From the NCBI GenBank assembly GCA_016210495.1, contig JACQUC010000049.1:8923-72922 (forward strand): 64,000 nucleotides of DNA, written 5' to 3'. Source of the DNA: Chloroflexota bacterium. GTDB lineage: Bacteria > Chloroflexota > FW602-bin22 > JACPRP01. Under the pieces are notes generated by a model, which searched no databases, had not been told where the DNA came from, and was given only the letters and a program-made list of their open reading frames with translations. The stretch's first letter is position 1. The number at the start of each line of letters is the position of its first letter. A program made the position numbers and the translations under genes. Shown piece after piece: positions 18,070 through 27,117 of the stretch.

Positions 18070-20104
18070 TTTACTAGACAAGAAGGCCGCGTCCGCGCTG
18101 GATGGTTACCTGGTTCGGAAGGACCTCGTTCGAACTTTCAGCCGCCAGTTCCCGGTGCCAACCTATGTGGTAGAGTTCCTTCTGGGACGCTACTGTGCCA
18201 GCATCGATCAAGAGGAAATTGACGAGGGCCTTGATGTCGTCCAGCGCCAACTCACCTCTCGTAGCGTGAAGGCTGGCGAGGAGGAACTATTCAAAGCGCG
18301 CGCCAGGGAAAACGGTGAGGTCAAGATTATCGATCTCATCACCGCCCGGCTAGATACCAGAACGGACTCTTACCTGGCAACGCTGCCAAGCATGCGGCTG
18401 AACGATGTCCGCATCAGTCCCGACCTCGTCAACCACCATCAGAGAATGCTGACGGGCGGTTTTTATGCTGAGGTCACCCTGAGCTATGACGCCGCTATCG
18501 CGTTGGAGAGCAGAGGTCGTCCATTCGGCTTGGACACCTTGCGCGAGATCCAGTTGTCGCAGCGGGACGCGCTGGACGTGCTGGCGGAAGCGAGGAAGCA
18601 CTTCACGACAGCCGAGTGGAAGGACCTAGTGTTGCGGTCTGTCGGTATCGAGCCCGGCAGTCTTGCCGAGCGCCAGAAGAATGCCCTCATTCTGCGAATG
18701 GTGCCCTTTGTGGAAAGGAATTACAACCTGGTCGAGCTCGGTCCGCGGGGAACTGGCAAGAGTCATCTCTTCCAGCAAATATCCCCACACGCCCATCTGA
18801 TATCGGGCGGCAAGGCCACCGTCGCCCAAATGTTCGTCAACAACTCTAATGGCCAGCGCGGCCTCGTCTGCCAATACGACGTGGTGTGCTTCGACGAGAT
18901 ATCCGGCATCTCCTTCGACCAGAAGGATGGCGTGAACATTATGAAGGGCTATATGGAATCAGGGGAATTCAGCCGTGGCAAGGAGAGCATTCGGGCTGAT
19001 GGCAGCATCGTCCTGGTCGGCAACTTTGAAGTAGACGTCGAGCATCAACAGCGCATTGGCCACCTTTTCGGGCCAATGCCGCAAGAGATGCGTGATGATA
19101 CGGCGTTCATGGACCGCATTCACGGCTATCTTCCAGGCTGGGATGTGCCCAAGATCAGCAAGGACGTGTTGACTGACCATTTCGGTTTGGTGAGTGATTT
19201 CCTATCTGAGTGCTGGAGTCAGCTTAGAAATCAGAGTCGGGTGGGTCAGCTTCAGAACCGGGTCTTCTTCGGTGGCGCGCTCTCAGGCCGCGATACCAAT
19301 GCGGTCAACAAGACCACCAGCGGCCTGCTGAAACTGCTCTACCCCGGCAGCGACAGTACCGTGCCCGATGAAGATCTGGAATGGGCCGTGCGCATCGCTA
19401 TGGAGGCCAGGCGGCGCGTCAAGGAACAGCAGAAACGGATCGGGGCGGCCGAGTTCCGCAACACACATTTCAGCTATGTCATGGGCACCGATGGGATCGA
19501 GAAGTTCGTCGCCACGCCTGAGCTGCAGAGTGAGAACAGCATTGGCGGCGACCCGCTCGAGCCCGGTCAGGTGTGGGCGATCAGCCCAGGGGGGATGGAT
19601 GAACACGCCGGACTGTATAGAATCGAGGTGAACGAAGGGCCTGGCTCCGGGGTGAGGATCCTCAACAAGCCGATTCCCCCGGCATTCCGCGAGAGCATCA
19701 GCTACGCGGAACAGAACCTTTACGTGCGCTCGCGACAACTGGTCGGCGACAAAAATCCCCGAGACCACGAGTTCTCCGTGCAGCTTCGGGCCTTTGACGC
19801 GGCGAAATCGGGGGCAAAGCTGGGGGTGGCTGCCTTGATTGCCCTCTGCACCGCGCTCCTTGGAAAGAGTGTGCGTGGCGGATTGGTCGTTTTGGGCGAG
19901 ATTAACCTGGGCGGCTCGATTGAGCCGGTCCATAACGCGGTAACCATCGCCGAGATTGCCGTCGAGAAAGGTGCAACCGCGCTACTAATGCCCGTGGCTT
20001 GCCGTCGCCAGCTCTTGGATCTCTCGGACGATATGGCCACCAAGATCGACATCCAGTTCTACGCCGATGCCAGGGACGCACTGCTCAAGGCGGTACTGGA
20101 GTGA
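18059..20104 (+). CDS. brxL: BrxL, AAA+ protein with Lon-like C-terminal domain
   Basis: 681 residues. Walker A is GPRGTGKS (228-235), Walker B region is CFDEISG (Asp279-Glu280), and the last 100 residues have the Lon-like fold (GGLVVLGEINLGGSIEPV). BrxL is the phage restriction effector of BREX type 1. Aligning by eye to Lon, the catalytic Ser of GPSAG falls on Lys587 (GAKLGVA) and the catalytic Lys region reads HNAVTIAEIAV, so the Ser-Lys protease dyad appears absent. GGTGGAGGCGAG precedes the ATG at 18059. This is the last gene of the operon; 112 bp of repeat-containing DNA separates it from the convergent cofE. Confidence 0.93.
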   Translation: MELDLLDKKAASALDGYLVRKDLVRTFSRQFPVPTYVVEFLLGRYCASIDQEEIDEGLDVVQRQLTSRSVKAGEEELFKARARENGEVKIIDLITARLDTRTDSYLATLPSMRLNDVRISPDLVNHHQRMLTGGFYAEVTLSYDAAIALESRGRPFGLDTLREIQLSQRDALDVLAEARKHFTTAEWKDLVLRSVGIEPGSLAERQKNALILRMVPFVERNYNLVELGPRGTGKSHLFQQISPHAHLISGGKATVAQMFVNNSNGQRGLVCQYDVVCFDEISGISFDQKDGVNIMKGYMESGEFSRGKESIRADGSIVLVGNFEVDVEHQQRIGHLFGPMPQEMRDDTAFMDRIHGYLPGWDVPKISKDVLTDHFGLVSDFLSECWSQLRNQSRVGQLQNRVFFGGALSGRDTNAVNKTTSGLLKLLYPGSDSTVPDEDLEWAVRIAMEARRRVKEQQKRIGAAEFRNTHFSYVMGTDGIEKFVATPELQSENSIGGDPLEPGQVWAISPGGMDEHAGLYRIEVNEGPGSGVRILNKPIPPAFRESISYAEQNLYVRSRQLVGDKNPRDHEFSVQLRAFDAAKSGAKLGVAALIALCTALLGKSVRGGLVVLGEINLGGSIEPVHNAVTIAEIAVEKGATALLMPVACRRQLLDLSDDMATKIDIQFYADARDALLKAVLE

Positions 20105-20150
20105 TCGAAATGGACACTATGAGGGGAGACAACACGCCCCGCCCCACCCC

Positions 20151-20192
20151 GGGCGGACAGGGATCCTTCCCTCGGGAAGGACCCCTATGGCG
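20151..20192. repeat. GGGCGGACAGGG-type palindromic repeat
   Basis: GGGCGGACAGGG head, then a hairpin GATCCTTCCC-TC-GGGAAGGA. A related head recurs at 21068. It lies between the converging brxL and cofE genes, at the downstream boundary of the defence island. Confidence 0.5.
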
Positions 20193-20216
20193 GGACGTTT
20201 CGCGCGCAAAATGAAC

Positions 20217-20993
20217 TTACCGAAACAGATCCTTCTCCGGCGCGCGCAGGAGGTCGTGCGAGGTCGCGTTCGAGACGATAGCACGGCCAAGCCCTCGTAT
20301 GAGGACCACGGGTAAGCCCTCGTCGGTTTGGCCCATCAGCATGGAGGCGGCGGAGGCGATTTCGTCGGCGATGGCCACGGTCGAGGTGCGCATCCGGTAG
20401 CCGAAGAGGTCGGTCGCGCCACGCTTGTCCGCGATGGGCGCGATGCCGGAGACCCCCAGCGCCACGCCGACGGCGCCCTCACGAAACGGCCGGCCGTGGC
20501 TGTCGTTGATGATCACCGCGACTTTCGTCCCCGTGCGTTCCTCGATGCCGCTTCTAATTCGGTCGGCGGAGGCGTCGGGGTCCAACGGCAAGAGGGCGAC
20601 GGCGTTTTCGGCCTCGGGCCCCACGTTCGAGCGATCCACCCCGGCGTTGGCGCAGACGCAGCCGAGGCGCTGCTCCACGATAAAGACCTCGTTGACCGCC
20701 CTGACGACCCGGCTGGATTCCTCAAGTATAACCTGAACGAGACGCGGGTCCTTCCTGGTGGTCGCGGCCAGATCAAGGGCCGTGGACGACGGCGTCACCT
20801 CGTCCAGCCGCACGACCCTACCCTCGGCCTTGGAGATGATCTTCTGCGCAATGACGAGAACATCCCCATCCTCGATGGCAATCTCATTGGCCACCAGCCC
20901 GTCGCAGATGATGCCCACAAGATCGTCGCCCGGCGCCACGAGAGGCAAGCCCGCCAGGGCAATGAGCCTGACCTCTTTCACAGGCCAGCCCAC
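20217..20993 (-). CDS. cofE: CofE, F420-0:gamma-glutamyl ligase
   Basis: Adds glutamate residues to F420-0 using GTP, the last biosynthetic step. Family motifs visible are DVLVIAQKIISKAEGR near the N-terminus and VIINDSHGRPFREGAVGVAL in the middle. 258 residues from GTG 20993; a GTG at 20981 is an alternative start. It lies on the opposite strand to fbiC/cofD/cofC and about 15 kb away, with the BREX island between, so a once-contiguous F420 region seems to have been split or rearranged. The next gene upstream on this strand is an F420-using reductase subunit. Confidence 0.95.
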   Translation of the reverse strand: MGWPVKEVRLIALAGLPLVAPGDDLVGIICDGLVANEIAIEDGDVLVIAQKIISKAEGRVVRLDEVTPSSTALDLAATTRKDPRLVQVILEESSRVVRAVNEVFIVEQRLGCVCANAGVDRSNVGPEAENAVALLPLDPDASADRIRSGIEERTGTKVAVIINDSHGRPFREGAVGVALGVSGIAPIADKRGATDLFGYRMRTSTVAIADEIASAASMLMGQTDEGLPVVLIRGLGRAIVSNATSHDLLRAPEKDLFR

Positions 20994-21067
20994 GCTACTA
21001 ACATCATTCTCCCTACTTCCAGCAATGTCACATTTGTGTGCGGGACAGCTTTCCCCACCCCTCCCCC

Positions 21068-21093
21068 GGGCGGACAGGGCCGTCCGCCCCTAC
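21068..21093. repeat. 26-nt palindromic repeat (GTAGGGGCG family)
   Basis: GGGCGGAC...GTCCGCCC followed by CTAC, the reverse complement of the GTAGGGGCG head. It lies in the 145-bp gap between cofE and the FrhB-family gene, next to another GC-rich inverted stretch (21117-21137). Confidence 0.6.
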
Positions 21094-21138
21094 GGATGGC
21101 CCCCGGCGCCCAACCCCAGCGGGGGACAAGCCCCCGCA

Positions 21139-22212
21139 CTACATCTCCCTCTTCCCTGCCTTTTTGCGATTGCCCCGAATCGTCCGCTTGAGGAGGAACT
21201 GGGCTTCCTCGGGCGACAGGCTCTCGCGGCGTACACGCTTGCTCTGGGCGATGCGCTCGACGATACCGAAGTTGCGTACCGGGCCCAGCTCCAAGACGCC
21301 GGCCCGCCGCGCCAGATCCATAACCTCGACGCCCCGCGCGGAGCGCACGAGGATCGTGTTCTCGTCCAGCTTCGAGCCCACCGCGCCGATGGACAGGTCG
21401 GCCAGTTCGGCGGTAAAGTCCGTGCAGCTATGGCAGATCGGCCACACGATATGCTTTAGCTCCACGAGCGGCTTCTCCGCGCGCTGATCGCCCTGGAAGG
21501 CGATAAGGTTGTTCTTCTTTATGTCAAATCGGGTCACGGCGGACAGAGCGAGCTTTATCTCGTGGTCGATCAAGTCCACCAGGCCGTCATAGGTAAAGCT
21601 TTCGGCGCAAAACAGGCCAATGGCCAGCACCACCCTGTCAGCTCGGTAGCGCTCGTCCTGGCGTGACTGTAGGTTCCGCAGCGCTGCGACCTGGCAGGGC
21701 GTCCCCACGAAGGCCAGCCGCTGGAAGTTCTCTGTGCCCTCGCGCAGCGTCGCCAGGGCGGGCGTGGCGGTGTACTTCGATCCCGCCGCCCGCTCCACTT
21801 CTTCCACCGTGCTTGCCACAAACGGCACCGGCGACCATCTGGCATCTCGCGCGGTCAGTAGCGCGGCATCCACGATTCGCTCCTCGAGCAAGAGCCTGAC
21901 CAGCGCCGTGGTCACGCCGGCATCCTGCGCTCCGGCGGCTTTTTGCTGTGCCCTGGCCGCGCAGGCTTCACGGAAATAGCCCAGGAGCTGGTTCTCGGCA
22001 ACGCCGCCAAGCAGCCGCTGCTGGGCTTCAGCGCCGAGACGCTGTGCCCTGGGGCAGATGCGGAAGCAGAGCATACAAGCGCGGCACAACGAGGCATCGC
22101 CCCGTTGGCCCGGGTGCATCCGCTCGTAAGCATCCCACTCGCAGTAGGAGAGACACGCGCCACAGTGGGAACAGAGGTCTACGGAAACCAAATCAAATGC
22201 CGAATTCTCCAT
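21139..22212 (-). CDS. Coenzyme F420 hydrogenase/dehydrogenase beta subunit family (FrhB/FpoF-like)
   Basis: Iron-sulfur flavoprotein of the family that oxidises or reduces F420 with ferredoxin or another partner. The N-terminus has two 4Fe-4S motifs, CSHCGACLSYC and CRACMLCFRICPR. The FrhB N- and C-terminal domains follow, with GSKYTATPAL, FVGTPCQVAAL and the late CHSCTDF. ATG 22212 (MENSAFDLVSVDLC) is preferred to the longer frame from 22284. No hydrogenase or dehydrogenase partner is adjacent, so the electron partner is unknown. Position beside cofE supports F420 as substrate. Confidence 0.9.
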   Translation of the reverse strand: MENSAFDLVSVDLCSHCGACLSYCEWDAYERMHPGQRGDASLCRACMLCFRICPRAQRLGAEAQQRLLGGVAENQLLGYFREACAARAQQKAAGAQDAGVTTALVRLLLEERIVDAALLTARDARWSPVPFVASTVEEVERAAGSKYTATPALATLREGTENFQRLAFVGTPCQVAALRNLQSRQDERYRADRVVLAIGLFCAESFTYDGLVDLIDHEIKLALSAVTRFDIKKNNLIAFQGDQRAEKPLVELKHIVWPICHSCTDFTAELADLSIGAVGSKLDENTILVRSARGVEVMDLARRAGVLELGPVRNFGIVERIAQSKRVRRESLSPEEAQFLLKRTIRGNRKKAGKREM

Positions 22213-22287
22213 AAAGGCCTGTCCCCGTCCCCCTTCCGAGGCCCAAGTATACTCCAGCCGGGCCGCCGTTTCAACAAGAGGCACGCC

Positions 22288-24378
22288 TTAGCTTCTTATC
22301 GAGCGTCCTATGCAACCCCTTAGACCAAGGATGAACGTCGCGACGACGGCGATGGCAACCAAAGCCCACGAGACCTTCCAGGCCCAGTCGATGCCGTGCC
22401 TGAGATCCACTTCGATGGTGCCCGTCAAGTGCGCGAGGTCGACGCCGACGTAGTGGGGGCCGGCGGGTTCCGCCTGCACCGCCACACCGTTGACCGTAAT
22501 CTCCCAGGATCGCTGGAAGGGGGCCAGCACGATGAGGTAGCTGCCCCGGGGAATGTCCGACGCCAAGATCCTAATGCCGGTCTGGCTGGGATAGCTTACC
22601 TTCGGGATAATCGTCTCGGGAGCTTCCATTGCTTGCGAAAACCGTAGCACGAACTGATCCCGGTGCTTCTTCTGCACCTCCGTATCATAACTAACGTTTG
22701 GAAAAGCGAGGCTCTTCGCCCGCGCTGTGGAGGTGATGAAGGCCTGAGGAGGCTTTCTCGGGAGCTCGAACAGAACGAAGCCAGCGGATTTGTATCTTAG
22801 CTTGACGGCGTTACCAAGCTTACCTCCTGGCAGCATCGCTCTAGCCACAGCTTCGTTTTCGTCGACAAGAAGCAGCGTGCCCCCAACCGCTTTCAAATAA
22901 GCGAGCGCCAGGGTCGGGTCGCCAGTCTGCAACGTGCTGCCGGCCTCATCGCTCAACAGGAGCCACATAAGGGCAGGATAGAGCGTGTCGAGCTCAGCCT
23001 GCGCGAAATAGTTCCCGGCAAGTCGAACCTTGCCAAAGAGATAGTAGGAAAGGTCCGGCACAAAGCCGGTAGCTGACACCAGCTTGTCCGCGTACGATAT
23101 CCCATCGTCCCCCAGTGTCCGAGCTATGGGCAGATCAGAGGCTTTGGTAACCACTGGAGGCAGCTCACCCCTGGCGAGCAGGAAGCCGTAGACGGCAATC
23201 CCGGCGGCAGCCAGAGCCGGTGTAATGCGCGCGTAACCTCTACCTCGAGCGGCCTCCACGCCAAGGGCACCAAGTATGGCAAGCAGGATGCCGACGATAC
23301 TCATCCATCGCCAGCTCTGCAACCCGGTTAGCGGTTCCGGTGCAAGGCCGAAGTAGGTGGAAACCATCACCATCACCGCGACCCCAAGTGTGGCCGTGGC
23401 AGTTGTGTACAGCCGCCTGTGGGCCGTCGCCACCCTAAGCCCTTTGAGGCGGAACAGCAACATGCCAGGCGCTACTGCAATCAATGGCGGTCCCAATCCC
23501 AGCCATCGCGCGTGGAACTCTGCGCGGAGAGGCCAGGACGAGGCATTCGCATACGCCGGCTTGTCGGCAAAGAACGCCGGCAGCCAGAAGAAGGATGCCG
23601 CCAGCGCCAAAATGGTGAGGGCGTAAGCACCCTGTCATGGCGACGGCTCGCCCCAGGTAGCCCGGTGGCACACCAGCGCCATCGAGCCTACGACAAACAG
23701 GAAAGGATGAACGTAGGCACTCAGGCCGACAACAAGTGCGGCGAAGAAAAGCCGTCTTCTGGCTCTTCGAGTGCCTACGATCAGAAAGAAGATGATGGGG
23801 AAGAGAGTTACCCCCCAGTGCAGCGAGAAGTCTCTCAAGGCGCTGTAGTAGTCTGCCATGGACAGAGTAAGCATCGAGCCTATGAGCGCCGACAGGATAG
23901 AGAAGCCAGAGACCCTTAGCCCCCCATAGACAGCCAATCTGAAGGCTACGAAAAGCACGCCGCTGACGAACACCATCGCCTTCGTCGTACTCCAGCCCAT
24001 AACCCCTTGGAGAGCTAACGTGACAACGTGGGGGACGAATTGGTAGCTCTGCCACAGCGGGAACCCTCCGCCCCAATCGTTAGTCCAGGAGAGGAAGCCA
24101 TACTCCCGCAGACTCCGAATCCTGTAAGCGTGATAGGTCCAGTCCGGATAGCCTGTGTCGAGGAAATCTCCCGCAAACAGGTCTCGGGCAAGTAATCCAG
24201 TTGCGCCGATCACGAGAAAGACCGCAACCATCTCCTTGAACACGAGCGCGACCCTGGAGGCAAGTGACGATTCTGAAGGGGGAACGGGGATCGCGCTACA
24301 AATCCTGTCTGGCGTCGTGGACGCTAGAATCCGCCTCATTTTGAGTTTGCGTAGCTCATTGCCTTCGAAGTCCTTCAC
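22288..24378 (-). pseudogene. Large multi-TM membrane protein interrupted by in-frame TGA
   Basis: Two open stretches, 24378-23635 and 23634-22288, are in the same frame and separated only by a TGA (complement of 23635-23637). The first has about six hydrophobic segments. Right after the TGA the sequence QGAYALTILALAASFFWLPAFF continues a membrane helix with no ATG, and the second part ends in a soluble domain plus a final helix. This looks like one protein of the PTPS-related/YfhO-like polytopic membrane type, split by a nonsense change or a base error. A restart at TTG 23610 is possible. A selenocysteine reading is unlikely because the only nearby hairpin begins almost directly after the TGA. 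Confidence 0.6.
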
Positions 24379-24466
24379 CGCTCGACACCGCAGTCAAGAC
24401 CCTTCGTACCGCAATTTGCTTACAGCGCGCTCACCGTTGCAGGAGAAATCCAGTACAGTTCGTTAA

Positions 24467-25633
24467 TCAGCCAGACGAACAGAGTGAGGCGTAACAGCGG
24501 CAACCTGCCCTCAGACGTCTGCTCAGTCGATCCGTCTCCAAATAGGCATCCGCTTTCTTCAGAGAAACCGCAGCCAGACGTGAGAATTGTCTCACCTGTT
24601 GCACTTCTATCTCGCACTGGGACTCTAATCCGGAAGAAAACACCAGACCCAAAGCGAGGATCTCACTGCCATCGACGAAAGGCACGACGAAGCACGACCT
24701 GAGACGTGCTAGCTCCCTATCCCGAGGCAGCACGAGGGCGTTTGCTCCTTCTTGCAGTCCGACCCATATCGGCTGGCCTTCCTTGATCGACCACCGGAGC
24801 ATTCCGTGGCGTATCGATAGGTTTAGCCTGGAGGATATCCTTGGAGATATCCCTTTCCCTGTACAGTATGAGAAGTCGTTTCCATCTTCGCCGGTACGAA
24901 GCAATGCGACAGCAGCACCATTCTCTAGCTGTAGCGCTGCTTGCTGGCCTAGAGTCCGCCTTATTCTGATGACGCTTTCGAGGTATCCTAGAATTACATC
25001 GACGACGTCGGTTGGCGTCGTCGCTCTGCTTAGCGCAGCTACCCAGCGATACATTGCCTCGACCTGTCTCTGCCTCGTTTCCCACTGCCGGCAAATGTAA
25101 CCTTCCACTGCACCCGCGACTACGAAAGCGCCTATCCAGGGACCCACCTTAGCCAACTCGGCCGTGCCCGCGGTATGCCATTGCCCAATCATCAGAGTAA
25201 TGCTACACAGAAGACCCGCGAGCACTCCGCCCGTCACGCCAAGGCCCAAACTCGCCACCGCGATAGGAACGAAATAGGCGAGAGGGAAACTGGCGAACGA
25301 CGAGGGCGCCAGCGCTAGGCCCGAAGTGATTACCAGCAGATCACCGATCGAGACAACATACAGCGCCAAACGAGAGCACCAACGCTCACTGGTTAGCAAA
25401 TACTGATCGAGCGCACAGGCCACGCCGAGCAACCCGGCTACCGCGAACGTCCCCACGACTGTTGAGGCCGCCACTCCATTTTGCCGGAGAAGCACTGCGG
25501 CAAACCACAACATGACGAACGTGGCCCAGCGAAGCTTCAGAGCGATCTCGTGCAACCGCAATAGCGATTCAGAGAAGTGGGAGACTACCGGTATCGTTTC
25601 CACATTCAGATGTCGCTGCTCGCCATTTGCCAC
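24467..25633 (-). CDS. Membrane sensor with GAF domain, no output domain seen
   Basis: 388 residues: about six transmembrane segments (residues 35-180), a short linker, then a GAF-like domain (roughly 200-365, including CFVVPFVDGSEILALGLVFSS). A GAF domain usually precedes a histidine kinase or GGDEF module. Here the protein stops about 20 residues after the GAF, in a Cys/Arg-rich tail (RAGCRCYASLCSS) that looks like a frameshifted or eroded end. It may be a truncated sensor. No function is proposed. The 90-bp gap to the next gene holds nothing recognisable. Confidence 0.6.
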   Translation of the reverse strand: MANGEQRHLNVETIPVVSHFSESLLRLHEIALKLRWATFVMLWFAAVLLRQNGVAASTVVGTFAVAGLLGVACALDQYLLTSERWCSRLALYVVSIGDLLVITSGLALAPSSFASFPLAYFVPIAVASLGLGVTGGVLAGLLCSITLMIGQWHTAGTAELAKVGPWIGAFVVAGAVEGYICRQWETRQRQVEAMYRWVAALSRATTPTDVVDVILGYLESVIRIRRTLGQQAALQLENGAAVALLRTGEDGNDFSYCTGKGISPRISSRLNLSIRHGMLRWSIKEGQPIWVGLQEGANALVLPRDRELARLRSCFVVPFVDGSEILALGLVFSSGLESQCEIEVQQVRQFSRLAAVSLKKADAYLETDRLSRRLRAGCRCYASLCSSG

Positions 25634-25740
25634 GTTGAACTGACTCCGACCGCTAGCACTCCGTCTGGATCTGACTTAGCCTCTCTATCTCACTATAACA
25701 GTGGATTTCGGGGCTGTAATGAGTGCTTACCCGTTTGATC

Positions 25741-25853
25741 GCGGGTGAAAGCCACACAGTTTAGCCTGGTTGAATTCGCCCACGCGAGGAGAACAAGGAC
25801 CCTGATGACTATTCCCCCATCGGTTCCTTGGTGAAAGCACTTGCCAAAGTGCT
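25741..25853 (+). ncRNA. Candidate structured 5' leader upstream of the camelysin operon
   Basis: Three hairpins in a row: GCGGGTGAA with TTCGCCCACGC (25741-25785), CAAGGACC with GGTTCCTTG (25794-25830) and AGCACTT-GCCA-AAGTGCT (25836-25853). The 9-mer GGTGAAAGC occurs twice, at 25744 and 25830. It lies in a 300-bp gene-free stretch 80 bp before the GTG of the camelysin gene. It matches no riboswitch class that I recognise, and no T-run follows the last hairpin. Confidence 0.3.
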
Positions 25854-25935
25854 GAGCGTAGACTCTTTCTGAAAGCGGAAACCTTCTGCTATCGTTTAGG
25901 TAAAGACACCCATTCTATACAAGGAGGAACAATCG

Positions 25936-26544
25936 GTGAAAAACAGCGGATATCTTGATCCGGTTAACGGGCAGCGCATGCGCCTGTTCGTAAGCGTGCT
26001 GCTATTGCTGGTCGCGGTGTCCACGGGGATCACCACGGCCACCGGCGCCATGTTCACTGACTCTCAGGCGGTGGCGAGCAACACCTTCTCGACCGGCACG
26101 GTGGACGTATCTACGTCGCCAACCAGCGCGTTGGTGACATTCGCCGGCATGGCTCCAGGCGACAAAAAGACGGCGGCGGTAACGGTCAGCAACAGCGGCA
26201 GCCTAGCAATGCGCTACGCGCTCAGGAGCACGACCACCGAGGACAGTTTGGCGACTGCACTATCCATGACAGTCAAAACCGGAGTTACTTCTTGCACCGA
26301 CGGCGGATTCGGTACCGATGGAACGGTGATCTACGGTCCCGACAAACTGGGCGCCGTCGCCAGCAGAAACATCATCGGGGACCCAACTGAGGGCGCCCAG
26401 TCAGGTGATCGCAGCCTGAACGCCTCGGCGAGCGAAGCCCTGTGCTTCCAGGTTACCCTACCCATTACGACGGGCAACAGCATTCAAGGGCTCAACACGA
26501 CTGCTACCCTCGACTTCAGTGCCGAACAAACAACTAACAACTAG
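25936..26544 (+). CDS. Camelysin/TasA-family secreted protein with SipW-type signal
   Basis: 202 residues. The signal region has a helix LFVSVLLLLVAVSTGITTATGA, then FTDSQAVASNTFSTGTVDV, the conserved stretch after the cleavage site of SipW-dependent substrates. The mature part is a beta-rich CalY/TasA-like domain (APGDKKTAAVTVSNSGSLAMRYAL). Such proteins form surface fibres or matrix components. The start is GTG 25936 with AAGGAGG at 25921. The next gene is a SipW-type signal peptidase, the expected processing enzyme, 13 nt downstream. Confidence 0.85.
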   Translation: MKNSGYLDPVNGQRMRLFVSVLLLLVAVSTGITTATGAMFTDSQAVASNTFSTGTVDVSTSPTSALVTFAGMAPGDKKTAAVTVSNSGSLAMRYALRSTTTEDSLATALSMTVKTGVTSCTDGGFGTDGTVIYGPDKLGAVASRNIIGDPTEGAQSGDRSLNASASEALCFQVTLPITTGNSIQGLNTTATLDFSAEQTTNN

Positions 26545-26557
26545 CGAGGCATAGCCG

Positions 26558-27097
26558 ATGGCCTGCAGGACGTTCACGAACCTGGCTACGTTGACTTTTG
26601 CGGCCCTAATCATCGCGGTACTTGGGATCGTATTGGTGCCGTGGGCAAGAGGCTTCAAGACGATGGTTGTGACCTCGGGCAGCATGGAACCCACAATCGC
26701 CTTAGGGTCTGCCGTCGTTCTTGTGCCCGTCGCCTCTGACCAGGTGCGAGACGGGGACATCATAACATTCAGCAGTCGTGGCTCAAGCGGCACGGTTACA
26801 CATCGAGTCCTGTCCACCAAGGAAATCCAGGAGAAAACCTACTTTCAGACCAAGGGGGACGCCAATGAGACTCCCGATCCCGATCTAGCCTACTCAGGCG
26901 CAGTGTTCGGTAAGGTGGGAGCGGTGTTCCCTCTCGTGGGCTACGTTCTTTTCTTCCTTGCCGCCGCCCCTGGCAAAGTGACAATGGTTCTGTTTCCGGT
27001 CTTTATGGCGGTGGCTCTCGAATGCCGGGATTTGGCGGGTATCTGGAAACTACGTAAGCTCAAGTCGAAGCCCAGTGAGGAGCCTTCTGTCGGCTGA
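26558..27097 (+). CDS. sipW: Signal peptidase I, SipW (ER-type, Ser-His)
   Basis: Removes signal peptides at the outer face of the membrane. The catalytic Ser42 is in TSGSMEPTIALGS. The second catalytic position is His82 in VTHRV instead of Lys, which marks the SipW/archaeal/ER class. A membrane segment lies at residues 8-28 and a second near the C-terminus (GYVLFFLAAAPGKVTMVLFPVFMAVAL). It sits between two genes whose products carry SipW-type signals, so these are its likely substrates. Confidence 0.9.
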   Translation: MACRTFTNLATLTFAALIIAVLGIVLVPWARGFKTMVVTSGSMEPTIALGSAVVLVPVASDQVRDGDIITFSSRGSSGTVTHRVLSTKEIQEKTYFQTKGDANETPDPDLAYSGAVFGKVGAVFPLVGYVLFFLAAAPGKVTMVLFPVFMAVALECRDLAGIWKLRKLKSKPSEEPSVG

Positions 27098-27117
27098 CTC
27101 GAAAAGGAGGAGAAGGT

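Noticed and set aside
23635..23637. Second selenocysteine codon in the membrane protein
   Set aside because: The only nearby hairpin begins almost directly after the TGA, which is not SECIS spacing, and the site is in a membrane region with no redox context.
25741..25853. Known riboswitch (c-di-GMP, cobalamin, ydaO, glycine)
   Set aside because: Conserved core strings of these classes were not found; only generic hairpins are supported.
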